NCBI GenBank assembly: GCA_947247005.1
Contig: OX365949.1
Coordinates: 17,487,130-17,551,129, forward strand
Length of the DNA: 64,000 nt
Direction of reading: 5' to 3'
Origin: Spisula solida
Lineage: Eukaryota > Mollusca > Bivalvia > Venerida > Mactridae
Of the stretch, positions 1-11,702 are shown piece after piece. The notes beneath the pieces are model-generated. The model was not told where the DNA came from and did not search any database. It saw only the letters and a program-made list of their open reading frames with translations. Both the position numbers and the translations under genes were made by a program. How positions within the stretch are numbered: position 1 is the stretch's first letter; each line of letters begins with the position of its first letter.

Positions 1-882
1 GGCGGGCATAGTTGCCTCCCTTGACTAGCTGTTTAAGACTGGTTTGACTGTATGCACAAATAATCATTCCATTTAGAATATAGTTAGTGCCCAGTAGATA
101 AAACATGCATACATACATGTACAAGGTGTCTAATAATCATGGCACATTCATATCCATGAACTGATTAATTCATAATAAGCAGTGACATTCCATCTGTAAT
201 ACCTGGGTCACAAATCACCTGGATGCCGGACGGTATATGTGTATCCGATGGGCACCTGATGTCTAGGCATCGTGTATATATAAATATATAGGCTGGTGGG
301 ACACTGGCCAATATGTTGCACTGGTTACTTTAAAAGGAAACTTCATCAAACTTTTCCATCCTACGTCCGACTCTAAAATGCCCTGTTAACCGGCCAATGT
401 TCATCCAGGCCAATTAGTCATAAACTATGTCGGCCAATTATCCGAGAGCAATCAGGTTCGATTTTTGACCCAGGTATAAGTTAGGGTACAAGACAACACA
501 ACAAATAAACCAAACATTACAACACTGACATAATTAGGCAACAGCAATATTTCCTAAATTAACTAAGTAAAACTGATTGACTTGTGTCATGGAAAACAAA
601 ATAACTGGGAGCAGGTCAACAACATAATTTTGTATTCTAGTAAGTTAGATACGGCAGCTAAATGAAACCAAGCGAACACATTAATGTACATGCAGCTTAT
701 CATTAAACAAAATAAAACAATTTCTAAAAAAACTAAAACACATGCAAACATCAATTCAAGCCAACAGTAGTTTTGAAGCACAGGACTCTGGAGTCTGATT
801 TGTTGTTAAGTATTATAAGTATTATGTCTAACTAAACTGTTCAGCGGGACAATGTCATTGCTATTTATTATGTAACTGTTTT
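1..882. other. Gene-free left edge
   Basis: I see no exon with supported splice sites and no recognisable repeat here. The short minus-strand ORF at 587-781 is rich in Leu, Cys and Phe from AT-rich DNA and matches nothing I know. The stretch could belong to a 3' intron of the SLC66A2 gene, whose later exons were not located, but nothing in it shows that. Confidence 0.4.
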
Positions 883-2250
883 AGAGAACAACCATTAGAC
901 AACATAGCAACCACAGAACAACCATGAGACAACATGACAACCATTAGACAACATGACAATCAGAGAACAACCATAAGACAACATGGCAACCACAGAACAA
1001 CCATGAGACAACATGGCAACCATTAGACAACATGGCAACCATTAGACAACATGGCAACCATTAGACAACATGGCAATCAGAGAACAACCATTAGACAACA
1101 TGGCAATCAGAGAACAACCATTAGACAACATGGAAACCACAGAACAACCATGAGACAACATGACAACCATTAGACAACATGGTAACCACAGAACAACCAT
1201 GAGACAACATGACAACAATTAGACAACATGGCAATCAGAGAACAACCATTATACAACATGGCAACCAGAAAAGCAACCATAAGACAGCATGACAACCAGA
1301 TAGCGACTACTAGACAACATGGCAATCAGAGAGCCACCATTAGACACCATGGCAACCACAGAGAGCCACCATTAGACACCATGGCAATCAGAGAGCAATC
1401 ATTATACACCATGGCAATCAGAGAGCAACCATTAGACACCATGGCAATCAGAGAGCAACCATTAGACACCATGGCAATCAGAGAGCAACCATTAGACAAC
1501 TTGGCAACCAGAGAGCAACCATTAGACAACATGGCAACCAAAGAACAACCATTAGACAACATGGCAACCAGAGAACAACCATTAGACAACATGGCAACCA
1601 GAGAACAACCATTAGACAACATGGCAACCAGAGAACAACCATTAGACAACATGGCAACCATTAGACAACATGGCAACCAAAGAACAACCATTCGACAACA
1701 AGGCAACCAGAGAACAACCATTAGACAACATGGCAACCAGAGAACAACCATTAGACAACATGGCAACCAGAGAGCAGCCCTTAGACAACATGGCAATGAA
1801 AGAAAAACAATTAGACAACATGGCTACCAGAGAACAACCATTAGACAACATGGCAACCAGAGAACAACAACTAGGCAACATGGCAACCAAAAAGCAACCA
1901 TTAGACAAAGGCATAATTGAAAAGCAACCTTAAGGCAACATGGCAATCACAGACAAATAATTAGACAACAAGGTAATTGGAGAATAACCATTGACAACAT
2001 GGCAACTACAATACATTGCAACAAAAAAGCAACTAGATGACATAGCAGAACCACCAACCAACATGGCAATTAAGACAACATGGCAACTAACACAGTGTCT
2101 ATCAGACAGCATGGCAACACAGTAACATAGCTATCAGAAGACATGGCAATGAGGCAGTGTGGCAGTGAGAAACATGGCACCAGACTTAGCAACCAGACCT
2201 GGCATTCAAGTTGTGTGGTGTTTAAACAACATAGCAGTCAGACAACAAAT
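883..2250. repeat. Minisatellite, ~30-bp unit with 20-bp short variants
   Basis: A tandem array in which the core CATTAGACAACATGGCAACC recurs dozens of times, usually followed by AGAGAACAAC to give a 30-bp unit, and in places without it, giving a 20-bp unit. Units are cleanest between about 1500 and 1870 and decay into single-base variants at both ends (to about 2250). Because 30 is a multiple of three, long ORFs open on both strands (for example 1228-1920 plus and 1326-1796 minus). They translate the repeat and have no splice or start context, so I do not treat them as genes. Confidence 0.9.
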
Positions 2251-2546
2251 GTTACTATGAAACAACATTAAAGCAGCTATTTCATAGTTTAAACAATATT
2301 ATAGGACAGATAATGCATGATTTGCTCATGAAACTAGATACGTTTCTGCTTTTATTAGAAGCTTGTAATATAGTCATGCATGAAGGTTAGGATCAGGTTA
2401 ATATTAAATCAGAATTAAAACTGGTCAGTGTTTCACAAATCAACCACAAACAAGCTGCTTTAATGTATAAACATGTACATCGACCTGGAAAATTCCAAGA
2501 TCAAATTTTTATTCAGCTATTGAGGAATCAGTATGTATATTCATGA

Positions 2547-2735
2547 TTTATCATATGTTTGACGTCGCGGCAGCGTAATAAAGCCATTATTTATTTTTGA
2601 TAATACACTAGTGTAATAAAGCTTTGACGTGACGTCACTCAAAGTATAGGCGACGTCGTCAAAGTTGCGCGTTTATTATAGTGAAAATAAGTAATTATTT
2701 CATGTTTCGGCCAGAAATGGCTAACATATGATAAA
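2547..2735. mobile_element. Short inverted-repeat element (MITE-like) with CRE-like site
   Basis: The ends are inverted copies of TTTATCATATGTT, and the inner arms pair GACGTCGCGGC-type sequence on the left with CGGCCAGAAATGGC on the right only weakly. The middle holds a palindromic TGACGTCA (2630-2637) and further GACGTC cores. Length is about 190 bp with no coding capacity. This looks like a non-autonomous DNA transposon; the superfamily cannot be told from the ends alone. Confidence 0.5.
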
Positions 2736-2762
2736 AAGAACATTACATTTGTGACTTTCCAC

Positions 2763-2876
2763 ATTGGATTTATTAAACTCGTTGAATAAAATCGATAAAA
2801 TGCTCGGCAGAGCCTCGCATTTTATTATTTTATTCAACTCTTTATTATTTTATTCAACTCGTTTAATAAATTCAAT
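2763..2876. repeat. Foldback palindrome
   Basis: The left arm ATTGGATTTATTAAACTCGT is matched by the inverted right arm ending ACTCGTTTAATAAATTCAAT. A TTTATTATTTTATTCAACTC unit is directly duplicated in the right half (2821-2860). It is AT-rich and non-coding, and could be a degraded MITE. Confidence 0.5.
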
Positions 2877-3157
2877 ATGAAAAGACACTCATGTAATATC
2901 TTCTATATATAAAACTACTCCAATACACTACTCATCCATAACATATTGGTTTTAGTATTCCTGTTGGGAGAGGGCTTAACTAGGGGCTGAATCTAACAGG
3001 TCATTCTGATAATTCTGTACTGGATTTATCCACAAAATGTTCTAATAATTTCAGTTAAGTTTAGTAAATTTTTGAGGGCTGCTTTCATCAAATTCAGCCA
3101 CCTAAGAAAACCTGTGTTCGAATCTCCCTGGGGAGACTATTTCTCTTCTGGTTTCCA

Positions 3158-4213
3158 TAGGCGGATCCAGGGGGGGGGGGGGCAGTCCCGGCGTACGCCC
3201 CCCCCTAAAATCGCCGGAGCCTAGGTAATTTCTCTTATTTTGGATGTAAGAACAATATTGATATGCAATTTTTTTCGCTAGCTTCGCTCGCGTAAATTAA
3301 ACAATAATCAATTTATGGATTTTAAAGTGAACGTAATGCTGTATGCAAAACAAGATATCGGACTGATTGGTAACATGGTGCCAAACATCGGCTACAGAAA
3401 TGCCGAGATTGTTGCACATTAAAAATGTCCGACAAGACATAAAATATTAATAGAGTTGGCTTTATTTTCTAATAAACCTGTCCTTTTCATTAATAATAAG
3501 ATACCTCAAAATGCAGCTGACGTGGTTCTATTTAAAAAGTCACGAGGTAGAAAGCCACTGGCCCGTGGACTCCCCAGTTGCTGAATCCCAAGTACTTCAC
3601 ATTTCCACTTAAACAAAACTGAAGCCCTTGAGTTCGCAGGGTATGCTGCTCAGATAGACATTGCCTTTTTTCGTGACGAATTCACAGCAGCTATATATCA
3701 GTGAATATTATCAAGTCGATTATCGTTAGTCCTGACTATGCTGTTCATATAAACAACGATTTTTCTTGCTCGCTTCGCTCGATGAAGAACTACGTAAATT
3801 TAATGAAAGCTTTTGATTTACCATTGAGTTGTTTGGGTATGCTGCTCAGACAAACACTGATTTTTTTTCTAATTCTGACAATTACTGCATCAGTGAATAT
3901 TACCAAGTAATTAGAAAGTGGTGTATGAAGCTGAAATAGATAATTGCATTTTTTCTTGCTCGCTACGCTCGCACAACCACTATAAGTTAATTTTTTCAAG
4001 TAGGGAATGAGTTTGAGGGATATGCAGTTCAAATAATTAATGCATATATTCTTACACGCCTTGCTCTCACAAGATAAAGAACGAAATTGTGTGGAATGCT
4101 TCTCAGAGATACATTTTTTTCTAGCTCGCTTCGCTCGCATATTTTCTTGAGGGGGGGGTATCAATACATGAATGTACGCCCCACCTAACGCCAAATCCTG
4201 GATCCGCCCCTGG
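3158..4213. mobile_element. Inverted-repeat element with GC-rich ends and repeated hairpins
   Basis: The left end reads AGGCGGATCCAGG followed by a run of G and GCGTACGCCCC. The right end reads TGTACGCCCC followed by CCTGGATCCGCCCCTGG, an inverted match. The interior is AT-rich and carries the near-palindromic motif TTGCTCGCTTCGCTCG or close variants at about 3279, 3766, 3954 and 4121. Small ORFs (3701-3910 plus, 3790-4194 minus) follow no known transposase. I read it as a roughly 1.05-kb non-autonomous DNA element. Confidence 0.6.
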
Positions 4214-5362
4214 TTTCTGTGCAGTCAACATCGAGATCAGCGCCCAGGAATATCGAACATGTACAGACACCAACCTCATAGGTATCAATTCACACCTTGC
4301 TTAAATGGAGCATTGTATTGTGAGTTATTCTTGCTCAGAGAAGTTAATCAGTGGTGCAAACCCAGAACCTCTCAATCATAAACGTGCACATCTTACCTCT
4401 AGGCTACCACTCCTCCCATTTTAATATAATTTAAAGAAAAATTGACTCTTTCGTTAATTCCTAAGGATCAAAATGTCTTTTTCAATATTTCAGGGGTCAA
4501 ATGGCCAATCAAAGGTCAAATGAAACGATATAATGCCAAAATGATCCTGGTCAAACATATCAAATTAACATTTATTACATGGCTTATATACAAGGAACAT
4601 CACAGAGAGCTTCAAAACAATTCCCTGACCTATCTAAGGCCGCGGAATTCTTTGTTTTTTCATACTCGTACCCTCCTGCCCAATTTTTAGTCAATTAAAA
4701 AAAAATGGAAAAACTGGGAAAAAAATTGCATATACTGTTTGGATAATAAATGTACCAGCCTTGTTTTATTATTTCACTATTTTGTTGATAACAAGTTTTA
4801 CTATGTTAGTGTTTCACTGCAGTGTACTAGTCTATAAATTGGCTGTTTTCTTGAAAACTAACAGTTTGTTGAGTGTTGATTGCTTTAAATCAGTCTGTCA
4901 TTGACTATTCTACCACCAACAGCTTGTGGAAGCTATATTTTGGGAGTTTTTATTATCATTTTTTCCCCTCCTCCTGCCTACATTTCACACAGAAAAGTCT
5001 GAGTGACAAAAAATTAAAAAAACTCGGGCCTAATGTGATATTCTCAATGAACAAACAATGTTACAGTCAAAAACATTGACATAAATTGTTTAATTTATTG
5101 ATATAAATTCATAATACCGTAATAATTTATTCAATACTTAATGTTTAATTTAGCACTCTGATTCTAGAAGGCTTTTTCATGAGATTGACCCTATACCACT
5201 CATGTATAAATTATTGCACTTTTAAGCGTAAGCATGGGGCTGGTTTTGTCCCTTGTGGTATAATTTGAACAATCTTGGTAGTGGACCAACAGATTATGTT
5301 CTATGCAAAAACATAAAAGCTGTAAAATTCGCAATGTCAAAGCAGATGATGGTGCAAGTATT

Positions 5363-5403
<41 letters not shown>

Positions 5404-6239
5404 AGTGATTGGAAGGAAATTGGGAGGTCATGCAAAAAATGTATGTATGAAATTACTCTAAAATCAGACCAGGAGTTTTAGAGATTTTGTAAGTTTTCTA
5501 TACAAGTATAGCAATATAGAGAAAACGGCGCAGGTCCTTGACAGTCTTAAATCAAGGAACTAAGGAGAAGGTCACTCAACGAACATTCTGCTGAAATTAT
5601 TTTTAAATCAAGCCAGCAGTTCCTAAGAAGATTTTCAGTCTTTTTGTTTCGTTAATGTCATGGCAACCAGAATTTTTCCTGGAACCATTACGTTTGAAAT
5701 CAATACACAGTCAAAGCTTGACCACATCATAGCTCAGGTAAAAAGCAGTGGTGATGGTGAATAAACAAATTTGCATAATCATTGGTCATATACCTTAAAC
5801 ATCTGCAAGTCAAAAAGTCAATTAAATCTATTAGTTCTCAACAAATCGAAATACATCATACATATAGGGGGTGGGGGGAATATTTTTACAATAGTGCTGT
5901 TTTCCACATAATTGAACCTAACTTTAAAATATCAGTTCCTATGTTCCTAAGGTACCCAACCATTTGTTTACAAAAAGTAACAAGGCTATGTTGAAAAAAA
6001 CCTGACACAAGTACGGTACATGTATGTAATTACATATTATATTCTGTGCACAATATAATGTGGATTAGTGTCTTGATTTTCTGTATAAATATCAGGAATT
6101 TGGGTATATAGATTTTTGTATAATTGATCGAGTGCTGTGCAAACATGGGCAAACATTTCTAGGTAAAGAATGGATGCTTAGAGTTATGTATTTATTCCGG
6201 TTCAATGCTATTTCTAAACTATTTTCCAGCTATAAGTAT
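4214..6239. other. No gene seen
   Basis: AT-rich unique-looking sequence with small random ORFs. A pure (AT)n tract lies at about 5366-5400. I see no splice-bounded coding stretch on either strand, though a later SLC66A2 exon could be hidden here on the minus strand. Confidence 0.4.
5366..5400. repeat. (AT)n microsatellite
   Basis: An uninterrupted alternating TA run of about 35 bp. Confidence 0.95.
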
Positions 6240-6243
6240 ATAA

Positions 6244-6385
6244 GGTGGCTGATTTACAAACCAGTTTTCCTGGACTGAACAATCCAAACCAGTACTAACT
6301 TACCTTACCACAGGGAACCAGCCACTTCTCAGAATGTGGAGGAAAACTAGCACTGTGGTCAAATTGGTACCGTAAAATACTGATT
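6244..6385 (-). repeat. SINE fragment (CCAGTTTTCCTGGACTG family)
   Basis: It shares with the copies at 7925, 12860, 49796 and 53370 the sequence ACCAGTTTTCCTGGACTG, the ACCAGTACTAACTTA junction and the CTTCTC..ATGTGGAGGAAAA block. The tRNA-like head found at 13015-13058 is not evident in this copy. Confidence 0.6.
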
Positions 6386-6824
6386 ACTGAATATAAGTTG
6401 CATCAACAACATAAAACTTAAAAAGCAACAATTCAATTCAACCTAGGGTAAAATGAATGATGTTACTTTAACATATTACAGAGTAGCATTAATTTACGAG
6501 CAGAAAATTACTTTAAAGTTAGATATCATAACAAGAGTTTCAGCAAGAAAATAGAGTTTTCCATGCAACTAAACAACCCATGTAAGGAAAGCATTAAGTT
6601 GGTAAAGGAAGGTAGACTATCCAATCAGCGGATAACTGAGTTATAATGGTGTTATATGGTTGTTACAACACAAGCAACAGAATCAAGTCTGCGTGCGGAG
6701 GAAGATTCAGGAAAATAAATTTTTGGACTTTTTTATGGAATTTTCCAGGTTGATATACATGGAGTAATGAATGTAGACTGTATGCAAGCCGCTAGTATAA
6801 ACATGTGTGCACGAGATCACCTAC

Positions 6825-6854
6825 CAGTGGCTCTATATTGTGGAATAGATGACT
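6825..6854 (-). other. Candidate 30-nt microexon of SLC66A2
   Basis: On the minus strand a TTTGCCTACAG acceptor precedes 30 nt that end at GTAGGT, a good donor. The 30 nt join SLC66A2 coding exon 2 in phase and would add E-S-S-I-P-Q-Y-R-A-T in the variable linker after the third membrane segment. Splice-site matches this short arise by chance, so this is only a candidate; no later exon was found to anchor it. Confidence 0.2.
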
Positions 6855-7665
6855 CTGTAGGCAAAATAAATAATGCAGAAAATATGTATTTGTAAGTGGT
6901 ACTAAGTATCATAATAGTATTGCAAAATGTAGGTAACTGAAATCAAAATATGAATTTAATTAAACTTGATTAAAACGGGTTTTTGACACAAAAATGTGTG
7001 TCTCTCACAAAGAGCCATATAACTAATTAACTTCCACAAATAGCATACAACCCAACATTCCTGACAATATGTACAACTAGGCTTGGTACCAAGCATTCAT
7101 GTGAAGTTTCATTGAAATCTGACCAGTGGACCAGAAAAATTTGTGACATCCATCCCGACTGACACGCAGCACAAAATCAATATGTCTAGCCTACACTATA
7201 ATTATGGGAAACATATTTCCATGAAATTAAGATGTAAGATCAGGGAATTGTTTCAAAATTTAATGGGTTCAAACTACGGTAACTGCAAGATGTAACCAGA
7301 ATGTTATACAGTACAAATGTACTTAAATATCGACATACAAAACCCATCATGCAACATAAAATTATATTTACAAACATGCTGAGTCTTTGTATTATATCAC
7401 TATATATCATGACCCTGATGAAGACTATAGAATAGTCGTAACCTCTGTCAAAAATAAATTAATTAAAACCTTACCTGTCTTGAGTCTTGTCCTTGTGTTT
7501 CCACACACTTCACAATTATTTGTACTTCATGTATATCATTATTTCATATACCCTTTACTCCATACGGACCAAACCCATTTAATATTCTTTAAAATCAACC
7601 CAAATGAGCAAAATTTCAAATCGCGAAAATTTGAATGAAATCAATGAATCAAACAATAGTATTAC

Positions 7666-9434
<1,769 letters not shown>

Positions 9435-9798
9435 CTGAAACAAAAACAAAACTTAAAATGCTGAACATTAATTTGTTAATATAAAGCCTACTTTCATACT
9501 AAAATGACGAGAAAACAAATTCAATGCAGGATCCCATAGGCTGTCCAATGTTATATAAACTAAATAAACCATGGTTTATGCTCGATGAACTAGGTTTATC
9601 AATTGTACTACCAATTTAACTTAGGACTAGGTTAACATGCATGGATAACCGTTTGACTGAGTCAGTCACTGACAGACATGATCAACAAATTTCGACCAGG
9701 TCAGACACAATTTTTCTAAAATTCAGTCTGACTGTCAGTGTTTAACATTGTATGTGTGCTTTATTGCGTAGGCTGATCAAGTATATTATATCAAACAT

Positions 9799-10071
9799 AT
9801 GTTAATGTGCCAATCAGGGCCAATTAGACTCGGATACCAACTGCATGACTTTGCGGCTCCTATTGATTTGAGAGCAAGACTGCCAGATCAAGTATACCCG
9901 GTTCCCATCATGGTTTCAAAATGGCTATATCAATATCGGCAAATTGTTCCTCCCAAGAACAAAAATTATGATGCGTGCACAACTCGGCCAGTTGAAACAA
10001 GTGCAGGACTACTGAAAGCAGTGAACCGCCTACCGAAAAGTAAAAATCGGGCTACATCGCAGACACATTGA
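9799..10071 (+). CDS. Unrecognised 90-codon ORF
   Basis: An ORF starting MLMCQSGPIRLGYQLHDF and ending in a Lys/Arg/Ser-rich tail, in DNA visibly less AT-rich than its flanks. A possible acceptor (TTTATTGCGTAG) lies just upstream at 9770, and the frame is open from there (nine codons before the ATG), so it could be the last exon of a spliced gene. I recognise no domain, signal peptide or membrane segment, and the composition is basic and soluble. It sits between the divergent SLC66A2 and kelch-like genes. It could be a small lineage-specific gene, a pseudogene fragment or chance. Confidence 0.3.
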   Translation: MLMCQSGPIRLGYQLHDFAAPIDLRARLPDQVYPVPIMVSKWLYQYRQIVPPKNKNYDACTTRPVETSAGLLKAVNRLPKSKNRATSQTH

Positions 10072-11184
10072 TTTGGAACCTAGTTTTAGTTTAGTGATAT
10101 TTGAATATGCTGCTTTTTATGCATGGCAGTTCTTTGATTCATAGTGGCAACACTGAACATGACTAACACTGACTAAGTCTACAGCAATTTATAAAGTTAA
10201 AACGCTGTTAATATCCTGGCAAATTCTCACTGAAATAAACAATCGGTTTGATATAAGTAAAAAAAAATCACAAACGTCAATTCAAATACATTCATTTACC
10301 CAAGAATGTGTTATCGATTCAGGAAGTTAAAAGTTGTCAACTTCCACAAAACATTCAAGGGAGGACACTCTCGAGCAAAATCGGTGACCCGTGAGAACAA
10401 CACACAGCGTAAATATCGTGTCAGCTGACAACGTAAACAAAGGTATTTTAGATCTTACGTTTAGTTTCAAGAATATCATTGAATGAGTGCAAAAATGAAT
10501 TTATTTCAAATGGTAATCCAAAAATAAATATAGTATCTGTCCATTTCAAGTAAATTTTGTCAGGTTACTAACGTCCGTGTTAATTTTCGTTTCTCAATTT
10601 TTTGTCACGAAATTTGACATCAGTCATCATGATCATCGTGACTCATTGTGATTACAAAATTTGCTCTGTTGACTATGTCACTATGAGTATTAGAACGTGA
10701 CTGAGAACAATGATTGTCACTGAACTTAATAATGGTTAAAAGTATAAAAGCCTGTCAAACACCTTAGCATGTTAGTGTAGACAAGAGTCTTAATCTTAAG
10801 ACAGGCTTGCCATACATTTGTAGTTCTGAATACCATAACTAAATGGTCTTTTATTTACACTGATGTGTCGGCCTGAAATGGAATGATCATTGTCAAAGAC
10901 CTTGGACTAGGCTTGCCACTGCTTTTTTAATTTCTGACTGTCCAAAGTTCTACAGTGTTAATTGTTTGCGGTTTAATTTCATAACAGTTCTGCCATCGAG
11001 ACGCTACAGTTAATACTGTGAGCCACACATTGGTTCGACTAACCTAAGTGGAGATATTAGTGTTTTAAAGTGTGATTCAACTTATTTATTGCTAGGCTTT
11101 CAAGAATGCGGATTTACACTGACTGATTGCAGGTTAATAATCATATTTATTCAGAATCTTTTTACGATCATAAATATCTTGTTA

Positions 11185-11655
11185 GTGGTTGGCTTGTGGT
11201 TGAGTGGGTAACGCTCTTGATTACGAGTCAAGAGGCTCATTAGTCAAACCATTTCGACGCATTCTAATTTCTATACAGGGCTGGACCATCAGAATTTAAA
11301 AGCAGCCACTTGCAGACAGCTTATCTGTCTAGAGGCTCATTGGTTCGAATCTTGGCATAACTGTTGTTGGTAATTTTGGAAGCACTTTCCAGTGTTTCCC
11401 ACATGAGGTTGGTAACCCAGACCTTGTCTTGTGTTTATCAGTGCTATACACTGGGCATGTTAAAAAGTCCAAAGCGGAATAAACTAGGGTAGCACACTCG
11501 ATTTCCTTGTATCACACAAAACGTAAATTTCTGTCTCTAAAGACTCTCTTCCCATAAGCTGGAGGTCACCAACCAATTCAACAGGGAAAAATCGGATGGC
11601 CACACACTTCATCATCCTGTCTCAGTCAATCACAAACATTTATGATCACTAGTAA
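11185..11655 (+). repeat. tRNA-derived SINE, full-length-like, with duplicated head
   Basis: An A-box TGGTTGAGTGG (11197-11207) is followed by a B-box GGTTCGAATCT (11342-11352). The 145-bp spacing is too long for one tRNA and is explained by a duplicated AGAGGCTCATT..G segment (about 11231 and 11332). The body (CACTTTCCAGTGTTTCCCA, ATCAGTGC, TTTCTGTCTCT, AAGCTGGAGGTCACC, CTGTCTCAGTC) matches the copies at 23400, 24585 and 48780. Confidence 0.7.
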
Positions 11656-11702
11656 TCGCAGGTTTGACTTTTATTTCTAAGTTTTAATGGTTGTAATTTC
11701 AG

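Noticed and set aside
1228..1920. 230-codon ORF
   Set aside because: Entirely made of the 30-bp minisatellite; ORFs of similar quality exist on the opposite strand.
3701..4194. Possible transposase ORFs in the 3158 element
   Set aside because: Short, overlapping on both strands, with no recognisable transposase motif.
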